A stretch of 64,000 nt of DNA from Cyanophora paradoxa (Eukaryota; Glaucocystophyceae; Cyanophorales; Cyanophoraceae), in contig QPMI01000022.1 in the NCBI GenBank assembly GCA_004431415.1, positions 124,001 through 188,000 on the forward strand, given 5' to 3'. Each line of letters begins with the position of its first letter. Position 1 is the first letter of the stretch. The translations under genes were made by a program, and so were the position numbers. The notes beneath the pieces were generated by a model. That model did not search any database. It worked only from the letters and a program-made list of their open reading frames with translations, and had not been told where the DNA came from. Below are positions 32,107-44,550 of the stretch, piece after piece.

Positions 32107-34505
32107 TCAAAGCGCCACGCTCCAGTTCGACTGGGCCAAGCAGCCGCGCAGGAAACTCCGCGCTGAGTCCACGAGGCGCCTGCCGCTGGGCTCGTCTCGT
32201 TCGACATCCACCCCAATCTCCACCGTGATCCGCAGGCGCCGCCCGAGGGGTACCAGAAGGACGAGGGGCGCCAGGTCGGCCTCGCGCGAGACCGGAACAT
32301 AGATTTCAAGTTTACCGGCGTCCGCCAGGGCGCCGGCGAAGGCCCGGAAGAGCCCGAGACTGGGGCGCTGCTCGCGCTGCAGATTGGTAATGCTTGCTTC
32401 GAGCGTGAGGCCCGGCCAGGGCTGCAGAGAAGCCAGCTCCTCGAGGCTCACTTCCCTGTCCACCTGCGCGTGATCATGTTTATGATCATGCATATGATCA
32501 GGACCGTATTCGAATTAAATGAGGTTCCAGTTCATAGTTAATCGCAAACCGCAAACCGCGAATCGAACCTGAACCGCACAGCTCCGAAGCTTGGGCCGCA
32601 GACGTGATATCAGCTCAGCTATGCGAGATACATGCCCTCCTATCTGCAACGTGCGATTGCAATTCGGTGCCTTGCAATAGGGTGCGGCCGCGGGGGGGCA
32701 AACATACGTCGAGATCGACCGCCAGGCCCGGAATCGCGTTGAGCGCGTCGGTAAAGGGCCGCGTGTCCGAGGTGGGTGGAAGCTCCGCGATACTGCATAA
32801 CCGAATATGAAGATAGCTGCTTTATAGTGAAGGCACTGAAATCGGACCTGAAGAAAGCCTCTTTTAGGCTGCAGAGATGGGCAATATTAATGGGTGCGGA
32901 GCGCTGAAGGAGCGCGGGGTTCGACCCCCAGCTCTGATTGTGAGGCCGACTTACGTATACAAAGTCCCACAAGTTTGCGATCGTAAGAGGGCCCCTCGCA
33001 CCTTGAAAGAGAGGCGCTCAAGACCCGAGAGCTTCCCAAGCGCCTCAAACAAGCGCCCTGCGGCGTCGGAGCCCATATGATTAAAAAGCGCTGTAGAAAT
33101 GCCCCGTCCAAAGTGAAGCCCGCGAATGATCTGGATGAATATTCAAAATCGATGTCGGTAAATCGAATTCTAATTCCACTGCGAACCTGCGCGGCTCGCG
33201 CTTGGCCGGCTAGGGCATCGAGGACGTCCGCAGGGCCGATGTGAGGCTCGCGGCTATCATTCAAATCGACGTCGCCGTGATCATGAATCGAAAGCTGAGC
33301 CGGATACATTCCGTATAGTGTTATGGCAGGTAATAAATCGTGTGCATACGCACCTCGCCCGTGACGCTCAGCTCAAGGCGTTCGAGGTGGGGTTTCGAGT
33401 CCGCAAGCAAGAATGGCGCGGCGCGGCAGAGATGAGTTAAGGGCACAGCGACGTGGAGCGAGCGGATCGCGGGAAGGGCGCCCAGGAGCGTGTTGACGAA
33501 GCTGGCGCCGATGGGGATGGGGAAGCTCAGGTGCTCGAGGGATGCGAAGGGCATCAGGACGAGGGGAAGCATGCCGTCCTTGTTGAAAAGGAAACCGCCC
33601 CAGAAGAAGAATTTGAATCCACCGTAATCATTTGCATACATTTCGACATCCTCGATATTCTTGTCTATTTCAAGCTGGCGGCAATTGCAATTGCAATCGT
33701 GAGTCGAGGTCAACGTCAAGGATCGACGATCGAAAGGAAACCGATCGCGTTCGAGGTCTCGCACCCGCGTCAGCTGCGGCAGCGCCCCGAGCGCCGCGAG
33801 GAGTGCCTCGATGCGTGGCAATTTGTCGTAAAACGGGTGTAGAGGATCGAACAAAGTCACTGCATCTTCTAACAATGCCGCTTCACGACCATCCTCTAAT
33901 TGCGTCGAATCGCGAAACTCGACGTGCACGGAGCTGATTGTTGGCGAAGTGCACGCGAGGCTTGACACGAGCTCGATCGCTATGAGCGCTTCCGTGATCA
34001 TGTCGTCGATGACGTCAAAAGCGCTAGCGCTGAAGCGGAGATGGAGGGCCCGCGCGCGGCCCCACGCCGCGAAGCCAGCCTCCGGATGCAGCGAGGCTAG
34101 TGCGCGACGCATTCGCTGCAGATGCCTCTCGTTGAGCTCGGCGCGCAAGTCATCCGCATCTTCGAGCCGAAGGTGATCGGCTGCACTCGCCAACGCCCGA
34201 ATTTCCGCCTCCGGCGGCGCGAGATCCAGCTCGTCCCAGACGATATTCCGGAGGACGCTTCGCATGCGACGGCAAACTTGGTACGGGCGGCACTGCCGGA
34301 TCTTTGGCGTCAGAAAAACCGATTTCCGCGGTACGAATTTCGCGCGAACGCAGCGCACAATCAGGACGTCGTTCAGGCCGACGTCGACAGAGCGGACGAT
34401 CTGCACGAGCAGCTCGTCCGGGAGCGCATCCAAGCGCGGCTGAAAGCTCGAGATTGCGGCGTCGCGATCGACGCGCGCCCGCTTGGGATTTGGCTCTGAC
34501 TCCAT
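32107..34505 (-). CDS. F-box / LRR-type protein
   Basis: The start (34505) precedes ESEPNPKRARVDR, a short basic stretch, then an F-box: LDALPDELLVQIVRSVDV, and after an in-phase intron VCRRMRSVLRNIVWDELDL. F-box proteins bring substrates to SCF ubiquitin ligases (known). The rest is made of leucine-rich strands and helices (LPRIEALLAALGALPQLTRV, FASLEHLSFPIPIGASFVN, PHLERLELSVTGE, ADVLDALAGQA, GRLFEALGKLSGLERLSFK, IAELPPTSDTRPFTDALN, VSLEELASLQPWPGLTL) spread over about six to eight exons, ending at the stop at 32107. An in-frame stretch between the F-box halves (near 34270-34350) may be an unspliced intron. Introns are AT-richer than exons. Confidence 0.7.
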
Positions 34506-34900
34506 CAATTAATATTGCAATTGCAAGCGCGATCGGAGCTGCCGGCGCGCACGGCGCGGGGCAGAACCAAAGCTGCAGAATCGTTCGATTTCTAGCTTTC
34601 TCCCCTAGCTGCGAAAGTTTAATTATATAATTATAACTTCGTCTCGAGCTGCGAAAGGAAGCTAGGGAGGGGGCCGGGGGCCGCGGGGGATGGAGAAAAT
34701 AAATGTTCTGGCCAAGCTAAAGCACATCAAGCTGAACGTATATTTACACAAGTTCAATGATCGGCTTTACTAAGTTATACGATCCAGCTACATCTATAGG
34801 TGGAGAGGGTGGAGCGGCCGCGGGCCGGCGGCGCCGGCGGTACGCGAGGTCCAAGGTCTAGGCCGGGGCGATCGCGAGTCCGATCCGGCGGGTCCCGGGC
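34506..34900. other. Intergenic spacer between two minus-strand genes
   Basis: It holds the promoter side of the F-box gene and the 3' side of the GTPase gene. AT-rich patches occur (TTAATTATATAATTATAA near 34619). No gene seen. Confidence 0.5.
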
Positions 34901-37900
34901 CTACTGGGCGGCGCGGCGCCAGGCGAGGGCGGCGACGAGGGCGAGGGCGGCCGCCGCCGCGAGCTTGCCCTCCGACTTGGCCAGCAGCGGCCCGATCAGC
35001 GGCACCTGCCGCCAGGGCCAAGCGGCGGTCAGCTGCAGGCGGCCGGCTAGCTCGCGCTGCGCGGCAAGCTGTAGAAGGGGCGGGCGCGCCTGGGGCCCCG
35101 AGCGGTAGGCGGTGGAGGTCTTGCGGCGCTCGAGGAACTCCGGCACGCGCGCGATGAACGCCTGCCGGCGCCGCCCCCGTGAGGGGGGGGAGGGGGGTGC
35201 GGAGGATGGGGGGGCGGGGGGGGGGGGGAGTGGGTGGTGGCGAAGAGGGGGTCAGCTGGTAGCGGGGTGTCCTAGGTGCTGGGTGCGAGGTGTAGATCGA
35301 GTATTCAAGGAGGTCACGAGGTGGGGCGGGGGCGGAATGGGGGAGGGGGGGGAAGGGGGCGGGGGGCCGGGGTAGGGGGAAGCGGGGTGTCCTAGGCCCT
35401 GGGTCCACCCCTGGGCTCGGGGCGGGTCGGGGTCACCTGGAAGAGGGAGCTGTCCGCCGCGAAGTTGTTCTCTATGACGGCCACCTGCCAAGGTTAGGCC
35501 CGAAGGTTAGGCCAAGGTGGAAGTGAACAAGGTTAGGCCAAGGGAGAAGTTGGGGCGCTGAAGGTTAGGCGATCGGGGCGATCGGGGCGCGGCGCACGGG
35601 GACGCGGCGGCGGGTGTTGCCGGAGATGCGTCCGATGTCGTTCTGCAGCGCGTTCGTGCGCCGCCCCGAGTACTCCACGTACGAGGGCGTGGATAGGACC
35701 GGCGAGGGGGCGCCGCCGGCGGCGGAGGCTTCGGGGGAGGAGTTGGAAGGCGGCCCGGCCGCCTTGGGCGCGGCGCCGGCGCCCGCGTGCGGCTGGGCCC
35801 GGCCCTGGACGCCGGTGGTCCGGGGGTCGAGGGGCAGGGATGCCCCGTGCGTCAGGATGCAGAAGCTGCGGCGCCAGGAGTTAAAAGGAGAAGAAGACGA
35901 AGAAGCTTAAGAGTGAAGCTAATATATATAATAATAAATAAGAAGAAGGGGGGCGGACGTGTGGTCCCAGACGCGGGAGCCGAACTTGGCCGTGACGAGC
36001 TTGATCGAGGGCCGCGCCGACCGGTGCGAGTCTGCGCGGGGGCGGAGCGGCGCGGGTCAGCCGCGAGCGGGGGCAGGCGCGGCAGGGGCGGGAGGGTGGG
36101 GGTGGGAGAGGGTGGGGCCGGGAGCGGGGTGGGGTTTGTGGGGGGTACACATGCGGGGATGGGGGGGGGCTGCGCATACACCGGAGAGATGGGGGTACGT
36201 CTAGATGGCCGGGGGCTGGAAGGGGACGTCGGGAGCGGGGGGGGGGGTACGCCCGTGGGAAAACTCGAAGGGGTACGCGGGCGGCGCGGGCGCACCGAAG
36301 CGCTCGACGTAGAAGATGGTGTGGACCTCGGGCAGCGTCGACACGTACGCCGCGATCTGAGGGCGGGCGGGCGGGCGGTCAGAGGACGCTCGAAAGACTA
36401 GGAAGGTCGGGGAAGCTAGAGGAAGGGTCAAAGGAAGCTAGAAAGAAGGCTCGACCCGAAGGTTCTAACGAAGCGGCTTCGGGCGCGGGCGGGGCGGCTC
36501 CAAGGCAGGCCGTATGGAGGTCGGCCCAGGCTGTCTCTAACGAAAACGGAGCGGCCTCGGGGCAGGGCGGGGGCGGGGCGCGCCTTCTCCGCGGAGGCCT
36601 CGTCGTCGATGCCCGGTGTGCTGCGGGAGCGCCCGGAGCGCCTCAGTCGAGCGGAGCGAGGCGGGCGGAGGGCGGCTCAAGAGAGCTAAATGCATCGAAA
36701 TTTATCGGCCAGGTTTGAGCTAGGACTTCTCGGACTTGGGAGCGGACTCGAAGCGGGGCTGGCGTAGGGAGGGGGGGGGGGGGGAGGAGGGAGGGGGTGG
36801 GGGCGGCTAGTTTTGAGCTAGGGGGCAGCTCAAGGGAGGTGGGGTAGGGGTCCGGGCGGACTCGATGATGCGGAGGACGTAGTCGCCGTACTGGAACTCG
36901 CACTCGAAGACCTCCGCCTGCTGCGAGAGGAACGCGTTCACCTCGCACACCTGCAAGCGGGGCGCTGTGAGCCGGGGCGGAGGCGAAGGTTCTTCGGAGG
37001 CGGGAGGGGCGCTGGGCCGGGGCCAGCGCCGGCGTCCCCTCTAGCCCGGCCGCTAGTAGCCCCTCTAGCCTGGCCGCTAGAAGCCCCTCTAGCCTGAGAA
37101 GGGGCTGAGCGCAGGCAGGAGGCGGGGCGAGCGTCCCGCGCTAGACGCTAGGCAAGCTCGGGGGGCCGGCCTTCTCCCTAGTTCCTCCGACCCTTCTTCG
37201 AGCTTCCCCGACCTTCCTAGTCTTTCTTCCGCTAGACGCTAGTACTACGGCAGCTTCGGGCGAAGCTCGGGCGCTCGCTCACCTCGCGGCCCACCAGGTT
37301 GTTGATCGTCGTGCTCTGCGCGCGCGCGCGCGGCCCGCCTCCTCAGCGCGCGCCGCGCCGCGCCGCGCCGCGCCGCGCGCGCCGCGGACCTTCCCGACGC
37401 CCGACGGACCGATGAAAATCAGGACCTTCTCCTTGGACGACGCGCCGCGCCGCGCCGCGCCGCCGCCGCTGCCGGGCCGCCCCGCCCTCCCCTCGATCTG
37501 CTCCAGCTGAAGCGCGAAGTCCCGTATGCCCGGCGCGTCCGCCCCCGTGTGTTCGGTCGTGCCCCGGCCCGCCCCGTGCGCCGAGTCGGGCCCGGCCGAG
37601 GCCCTCCCCGCGTCCTGCCGGTCCCGAGCCGCCCGCGCCCTCGGCTGGATCGTGTGCCCGCGCATCGTCGGCGGCCGGTGCATCAGCTCGCTGCGCGCGC
37701 GGGCGACTCGGCGCGGGCCGGAAGACATGCAGAAGCACTCGAGGCGCAGGCGCACCTGCACTCCTTGCAGTAGCTCGCGCTGCACTCCTGGCACGAGACG
37801 AGGTCCTCGGACGGCTGCTGGCAGTAGGCGCACAGGTTCGTCGCTGCGAGGCGCGCGCGGCCCCGGGGAGTTAGCTGAAGGGAATTCTTAACGAAGAGAG

Positions 37901-38162
37901 AAGAAGCGCGGGGAGCGCACCCAGCGGCGTGGACGTGTGAGACCGGAAGTTCGGCGCCCGGTGGACGCCTGAAAGAGGTTCAGGGGCGAGCGCGGCGGCG
38001 GCGGCGGCGCGCGCGCAGCGCACCCTGGAAGCAGTCATCGCAGAAGTCGGCCGTGCATTCGGTGCAGTGCCTTGTCGCCACCTCGGACGCGCAGTGCTGG
38101 CAGCGCTGCGACTTGTCGCCTGCGCGGGACAACGTGTAAGGGCGCCAGCCATTCGGGAACAT
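34901..38162 (-). CDS. B-box zinc finger fused to a TOC34-like tail-anchored GTPase
   Basis: Eleven exons join in phase to 465 aa: 38024-38162, 37756-37843, 37390-37690, 37283-37315, 36862-36950, 36584-36620, 36296-36356, 35959-36031, 35598-35865, 35437-35484, 34901-35161. Residues about 20-95 carry two Cys/His zinc-binding units (CQHCASEVATRHCTECTADF, then CAYC...CQEC...CKEC and MHRPPTMRGH), as in B-boxes. The GTPase part has P-loop GPSGVGKS (170-177), DTPGIDDE (217-224), YVERFDSHRSARPSIKLVTA and FGSRVWDHTFCILTHG (G4-type TH at 279-280), then VPVAVIENN. The order and spacing match TOC34/TOC159-type paraseptin GTPases. The last exon ends with a hydrophobic helix (LAAAAALALVAALAWRR) at the extreme C-terminus, so a tail-anchored protein of the plastid outer envelope is likely. 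The B-box is unusual for this family. Intron 36357-36583 contains no other exon; the intron after exon 6 has a GC donor. Confidence 0.8.
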
Positions 38163-38581
38163 TGTCCAACTCTAGAAGAGCGCGCTTGAAGGCGTGCATG
38201 GCGCGGCGGCTCGGGGCGACAGCACGAGCGGCAGAAACCCGATCATGCGGCCGGCCCGGGAGCGCAGCGCCGGCGCGGGGATTTGCGGCCGGGATCTAAG
38301 CGCTTGCCACTCGGTGGATAGCCCGCGCTTTCGCCGCGCACCCATCACTCGTTCGGCCGATGTCGGTGCTGATTCGCGGTTCCACCTTCAAGGCCGGCCC
38401 CGAAACGTTCAATGCGGCGCTGCCCCTCCCTCGGTGACAACTGAAAGTTGACAGCGGCGGGCGGCGATGAAGTGTTTTTTTCTTGAGGCGGGGTACCAGA
38501 GTCGAAATGCCGAGCTCGCCGCCGTCAGCTGCAGCCGCAGAGCCGCGACGGTGACTCTGGCGAGTCAGCGGTGACTACGGC
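38163..38581. promoter_or_regulatory. Divergent intergenic region between the GTPase fusion and PIGV
   Basis: 419 bp between two start codons pointing apart; promoters of both genes should lie here. No clear TATA or initiator element was recognised. Confidence 0.5.
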
Positions 38582-40117
38582 ATGTCGGCCGACATCGCCC
38601 GCGCGGCGGTGCTGTCGCGCGCCACCGTGCTCGGCCTCGGCGCGCTGTCGGCCAGCCTGCTCGAGCCGTACGACACCTCGGCGTCGGTTCCCGACGCCAG
38701 CGGCGAGCCTGCCGCCTCCGGCCCCCTGCGCGGCTTCGGCAACTGGGACGGCGTCTACTTCCTCGCCATCGCCCGCAGGGGCTACGTGTACGAGCAGGAG
38801 CACGCGTTCTTCCCCCTGTACCCACTCTGCGTGCGCTGGCTCGCCGCCGTCGGTGCGCGCCCGGCCCGCGCCCGTGGCTCTGTCGACGTCGGTGCTGACG
38901 GGCGCGCGCGCCCGGCCCGCCCGCAGCGAGGCCCCTGCTCCTCGGGGCCGTCTCGGAGTCGCAGCTCTTCCTTCTCTCCGCGCTCGTCGTGTCGAACTGC
39001 GCCTTCGTCGCCGCGGCGGTCGTCCTCCACCGGTCCGGCGTCCCGCCCGCCCCGCGCCCCGCCCGCTCAGCGCGCCCGATCCGATCCGAGCGGCGGCGCA
39101 GGCTCTGTCTCGCGCTGACGAGCGACGCTGCGCTCTCGCGGCGGGCGGCGGCGCTCTTCTGCGCGGCTCCCGCCTCCGTGTTCCTGTCGGCCGCCTACAC
39201 CGAGTCCCTCTTCGCCCTCCTCTCCTTTTCGGGCGCCCTGCTCCTCGCCCGGGGCCGCCCCACACCCGCCGCCCTGCTCTTCGCCCTCGCCGCCGCCACG
39301 CGCTCCAACGGCGCTCTCCTCGCCCTCCTCCTCGCCCACGCCGGCGTCGCGGGCGCCTGGGCCGCCCGCCCCCAACCCCCTGTGCGCCTTTCCCGTACCC
39401 CTCCCCACCGCCCTTCGAATCTTTTATCCCCCCGCAGAAGGCGCTGCTCTCTCTCGTGGCGGCGGGCCTCCGCTGCCTCCTCGTCCTCGCCCCCCTCGCC
39501 GCCTTCCAGTACCAGGGGTACAGCCTCTTCTGCGCGGGCCCCGCCCCCCCTCGCCCCTGGTGCTCGCGCCCCGTACCCCTCCTCTACAGCTTCGTCCAGG
39601 ACCGCTACTGGTGCGCGTAGCCCTCCCCGGGTACCCCGCTTCTCCCGTACCCCCGCCCGACCCGGGAGGGGGGTACAGGAACGTCGGCTTCCTGCGGTAC
39701 TACGAGCTGAAGCAGATCCCGAACTTTGCTCTGGCGACGCCCGCCCTCCTCCTCTCCGCCGCCGGGGTACTCCGCTACTCCTCCGCCGCCCCCCGCCGCC
39801 TCCTCACCGCCGGCATCGACCCGGGCCGGGGCCCGGCCAGTAGCTACCTGAGCCCCCGCGTCGCGCCCCTCGTCCTGCTCTGGGGATTCTCGGCCCTCGT
39901 CGCCGCCTTCTGTATGCACGTGCAGGTCGCCACCCGCTTCCTCTCCGCCTCGGCCCCCTTCTATCTCTACTGCGCGACCCTCGCCGCCCCGCCCCCGCCG
40001 GCCGCCAAGAATGCCCGACCCCCCCTGACCCGAAAGGCGGCCGCCGTCTGGGGGTACTTTTTGGGGTACGCCGTCGTCGGCACCGTCCTCTTCACCACCT
40101 TCTACCCCTGGACCTAG
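38582..40117 (+). CDS. PIGV: GPI mannosyltransferase 2 (PIG-V)
   Basis: Five exons (38582-38852, 38927-39032, 39102-39381, 39438-39610, 39679-40117) join in phase to 422 aa. PIG-V adds the second mannose to the glycosylphosphatidylinositol precursor in the ER lumen using dolichol-phosphate mannose (known). Family landmarks are FGNWDGVYFLAIARRGYVYE with FFPLYPLCVRWL, the luminal SAAYTESLFALLSFSGALLL, TRSNG, FQYQGYSLFC, and the late YELKQIPNFALATPALLL followed by two or more hydrophobic helices and FTTFYPWT at the end. Length is slightly shorter than the human enzyme (493 aa). Several introns are only 55-75 nt, and the last one (39611-39678) contains a GTACCCCC/GGGGGTAC inverted pair. The ATG sits just upstream of the first conserved helix. 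Confidence 0.85.
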
Positions 40118-40326
40118 CTATAGCTAGCCCTCCTCCCACCTTCCTGACCTAGCCCCTCCTAACCTCTTTCCTCATAGCCTTGTTTCCCAATTCAAGCTTC
40201 GAATTCACTGATTCACAGAGCCGAGCTTAAGCTACGCCGGGGTGCGCTATAGTAGAGCTACGCGAGGCCTCGGATCCGATCCGATCCAATCGGATCAGAT
40301 CAGATCAGATCAGATCAGATCTGAGC
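40118..40326. other. Convergent spacer with GATCA repeats
   Basis: Between the stops of PIGV (+) and an F-box/LRR gene (-). A GATCC/GATCA array at 40268-40322 ends a few bases before the facing stop codon. No gene. Confidence 0.6.
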
Positions 40327-43300
40327 CTAGGCGAGGTTCCTGAGGACGCGGCACTCGGCGGCGCTGAAGGCCACGAGGGTCTTCCGGGGGGCCTCCCCTA
40401 GCACCACGTGGCGCGCCTCTGGCCCCAGCCCCGCCCCCGCCTTCCTCACCTGAGGAAGAGGAAGCGGTCCTTAGAAATAGTGACGGGGGTGGGAGGAGGG
40501 AGGGGGGTACGGCGTCGAGGACGGCGTCGAGGGTGCAGAGGGGCACGCCGGAGAGGTCGAGGTGGAGGAGGGGGCCCGTCGTGACGGCCTCCAGCGCCTG
40601 CCTGCGGGGCAGCGACGGGTCAAAAGAAGAAAGGAGAAGGAGGAGAGGAGGCGGATGTTTATGTAGACTATCGCTTCAACGATAGACAAGGACGAGCAAG
40701 CGAACGATAGACAAGGATTAGCAAGGACGATGAAAACCATTGCTTAAAACATGCTAAGCAGATCTAATGCATCCATGGCATTAAACAACGCTAAAAAGAA
40801 GCAAGGAGGAGAGGAGGCGGATCGAATTGGAAACGCTAAGAAGATCCCAGGGCTAGCAAGCAAAGCAAGCAAGCGGGGGGGCGCACTGGACGTCTTCCGG
40901 GCCGAGGCCGGCGGAGGCGGCGCACACCCTCCTCAGGCCCGCCTGCCCGGGGAGGGAGGGACGTCAGGCTCGCGGCTCGAGGCTCCAGGCGAACGTTCGG
41001 CATTGGGCGCCTTAGCTCGGAGCCCAGGGGCCGTCAGGCTCGGGGCTCGGGGCTCGAGGCTCGAAGGACGGCGAGGTCGGAAGGGGAGCTAGGGCTTGGG
41101 TTGGAGCCTAGCAAGCTAGAGAGGCGTCAAGGGCTTCATGGCTTTAGGAGGGGTGGGAGAGGTGGTGCAAGGAAGAGGGGGGAGGGTGGGGTGAGGGGTG
41201 ACGGGAGGGAGGTGGGGAGGGGCAAGGAGGGCAGGGGGGGGGGGGGGGGGGGGGGGGGGCATGGTTAGCTTCAAGCTTAGGAACCTGCAGCTTAGCAAGC
41301 TAGAGATCAGTCTAAACTAATTCATTACTCGCCTGGCCGTACTCGGAGAGGGCGATGGCCTCGCGGAAGGCGGTGACGCCCTCGTGCGCGACGCCCGCCA
41401 CGTCCATCCCCTCCAGCCCGGGGCTCCCCTCCAGCACCTAAGGGGGTACACGAGGTCAAGCACGGCCTGGAGGGCCCGCCTCCGGGACTTAAGGGGGACC
41501 TCTTAGGATCCCGGCCTCCCGCCCCGCCCCGCCCCGCCCCGGGGCTCGCCTCCGGGACATAAGCGGAGGAGGAGGAGGAGGAGAAGGCGGGGGGGTGGGG
41601 GGGTGAGGGGGGGCGAGGGGGGGGGAGGGGGTGCGGGGGAGGCGGGCGAAGGCCTACCCTGGGTAGGCCGAAGACGAAGATCATGCCGAGGCGGTGGCCC
41701 CCGATGCCGAAATCGCCTGTATACCCGGGCCGGGTGAGGCCACAAGGGGGGTACGCGAGGGGCCGGGGGGTACGCGCACGGATGTTGGGGTTGCGGGAGA
41801 CCGACGCCGCGAACATCAGCGTGGTCCGCTCGCTGCGGCGGGAAAACTTCAGCGGAGGAAAGGAGGGGGGTACGGGTACAGGTATTTCAGGTATTTCGGT
41901 CAGGTATTTTCGGCGCACTCGACGGCGGGATTGTAGGAAATGTCGATGGCGGCCAGCTCGGGATTCCGTCCCGGCTCCAGGGCCCGGCACAGGCGCTCCA
42001 CCCCAGCCTGGCACCGTTTCAGAGGGAGGGGGGAGGGGAAGGGGGGTACGGCGACGGCGCACCCTGGACAGGTTGTTGTGCGAGAAGTCCATCCGGGTGA
42101 TGTGGTACGTCCCCGGGATGAACTAGGGGTGGGTGTGTGTGGGGGGGTTGGGGGGGGGGGGGGTTGGGGGTTGGGGGGGGGGGTGGAATCAGGGAACCGG
42201 AAGAGGGGAGGCGCGGGGGGGAAGGACTGGGGGGTACCTCGAGCATCTGGATGTCGTCGTCGACGATGCCGTTGTGGGAGACGACGAGCCGCTCGACGCT
42301 CGGCGCCCCTGTCCGCCCGTGGAAGATCTGAAGGAAAAAAGTGACTTCTCTTCTTGGGGGGGGGGGGGAGTTCGGGGTACAAGAAGCGCACCTCGCCGAT
42401 CTTCTGCATGCTCTGCGTGCTCCCGATGCCGCAGTGGCGCAGGTCGATCAGCTCGCACCTGCGTCGCATTCAAGTTGAGAAAGCGGGCGGGCGGGCGGGC
42501 GGGCGGGGGCGAGCGAGCCTGCGGGGCGCGGTGCGCAGGCCAGCAAGGAAGCGGGCCGAGGCGAAGCCCATTGTGCGGTTCCCCGCCAACTGCGGGGCGG
42601 CTCGACAAGGCAGGAAAACGAGAGGGAAGGCGCGGGGCGCGAAGCAAGGTAAAAAGCGTACCCGGATGGTGGAGAGGGCGGCGTGCATGGCCAGCCCGAC
42701 CGACGCCGAGCCGCTCAGGCAGTCGTCAATCAGGCAATTGCTCTGCTCAGATCAGATCGGATCAGATCGGAACAGATTCGGGCTCAGGTGAGGTGGGGCA
42801 CCGCGTCGATCTCGCGGAGGCGGGAGCGGCCCCGCGAGGCGACCGAGCCTCGCCAGAACGAGTCGAAGCCGATGGACCCTAAGGAAGAAGAAGAAGAGGA
42901 AGGGAAGTTAGAAGGTTACAGGGTACGCTGAGCTGGCGGGCGGGCACCCAGGGGGTTGTCGGCGATGGAGAGGGTGATCAGCTCGGGCAGCTCCGCGAGG
43001 ATCCGGCCGATGATGGCGGGGGCGAAGGTCCCCTCGATGCGGCAGTCCGCGAGCGAGAGGTGCGCCAGCGTCGGGCACTGCTTCGCGACCGCCGCGAGCA
43101 GCGGTTCGATGGCGGCGTCGTTTCCCAAGTCCGAGCCGCTCAGGTCCAGCCGCTGGAGCGCGGCGGTTTCCTGGGCGGAGGAGGCGGACGGGGGCGGGCG
43201 GAAGTGGAAGAACGAGGTGGAGGGGATGGGCCGGACGCGGGGCGGCGGGGGCGGCGGCGTGGGGAGGGGGTCCGGCGGCGGGCGCCGGTTCGGGAGGTGG

Positions 43301-44310
43301 GCGCCCATGGGCGGGGGGCGGGCCCACAGGGACGAGTGGGGGGCGTACCCCAGCCCCGGGGACACGCGGAGGGAGCGGAGGGTCGGGAGGCGGGAGACGA
43401 GGGACCCGATCTCGTCCGAGGAGCCGTTCGGGCCGCCTGTGACCGAGAGCTCTGCCAGCGGCGCCGGCGGCGGCAGCGCAGAGAGGAGCGAGAGGGCCGC
43501 GCCGTGGGCCGAGTGGCCGCAGCCGGGCCCCAGGTCGATTTCGAGGCACTCGAGGGCGGGCAGAGCGACCAGCGCCGACCGGAGCCGCTCGAAGGCCTTG
43601 TCGCTCCCGGGCGGGACGGGCGGGGGCGGGCCCGGCGGGGGCGCCGCGTCGTAGCGCGGCTCGGACCCGAAGAGGCGGGGCGGACCCGAGTCGTAGGCGG
43701 CGAGGGCGGCGTCGGCGTTGGGACGGAGCCGCAGCTCGCGCAGGTGCGGGCACGCCCGCAGCTCCAACGCCAGGCGCTCGGCGAGCTGGAGCGGTAGGGA
43801 GGCCTGGACCTCGAGCGCGGCGAGCGAGGGGCTCCGCCTGTGCACGCGCGGCGCGGGCGGACGGTTAGCCCCGCAGCGTGGTGCGCGCTCGGACGCGATT
43901 TCCGACGGGCGCACCGAATCCATCGGGCGACAATGTCCACATCGGACTCGGTTGCGTCTTCGAGGCCGTGCAGGACGAGGCGCGTACGGTGCTCATCAAC
44001 GGAAGCCTTCCAGGCGCGGCAGACCTGGGCCGAACGGTCGGCGCGGAAGCGCAGGCGTCCAATGGGTCGGGCCGGACCGCGCGGAGCACGCCCTTGCACG
44101 GCACGGCCTGGAAGATCTGGGACCAGAGCGCGTCCGGAAGCTCGGAGGCCCGGTTCTCGATGGTCAGCCCCGCGAGGGAGATCGGCGCCTGCGGCTCCTG
44201 GGGCCCGGGAGCCGGCAGGTCGTCCGCGTCTGGAGAGGACGGCAATCAGCGCTGCAGGTGCTGCCGGCGACGAACGCACCCAGCGGCGGGAAGTCGGCGT
44301 CGGTGTACAT
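40327..44310 (-). CDS. F-box protein with ribonuclease-inhibitor-type LRRs
   Basis: A first exon starting at 44310 (MYTDADFPPL) splices to PLP-rich residues and an F-box: ASELPDALWSQIFQAVPCKG, then VCRAWKASVDEHRTRLVLHG. Long exons to 42916 give LRRs: LRELRLRPNADAALAAY, LVALPALECLEIDLG, LQRLDLSGSDLGNDAAIEPL, LAHLSLADCRIEGTFAP and LITLSIADNPLG. Shorter exons follow, each about one repeat: CELIDLRHCGIGSTQSMQKI, VERLVVSHNGIVDDDIQMLE, YHITRMDFSHNNLSR, ELAAIDISYNPAVE and LLHLDLSGVPLCTLDAVLDA. The end FSAAECRVLRNLA stops at 40327. It is probably an SCF substrate adaptor (inference). Exon-per-repeat organisation and a G31 run (about 41231-41261) in one intron are visible. Whether all distal exons belong to this gene is likely but unproven. 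Confidence 0.68.
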
Positions 44311-44550
44311 CAGGGACTGTGCGCGGCCTCACCAAACCCGACGGTCGCCAAGTGCGCGTACCCCCCCGCCGCCGCCGGCGCCGGCACGGCGCCGGCCCGC
44401 CGTCTAGCTTCGAATTCGGCTCTTATCGATACACTTGCCGCTCGCCTACCGCTACACTAGCTATGAACTCGACGGGGCGGCTCATCGAACTGGATGGCGC
44501 CCGGAACACATCCAACACGCATGCGTACGCACTACGAGGGCTACTAGTAT

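Noticed and set aside
38525-39265. Minus-strand Arg-rich frame of 246 codons
   Set aside because: Antisense of PIGV exons, which have clear family motifs and in-phase introns.
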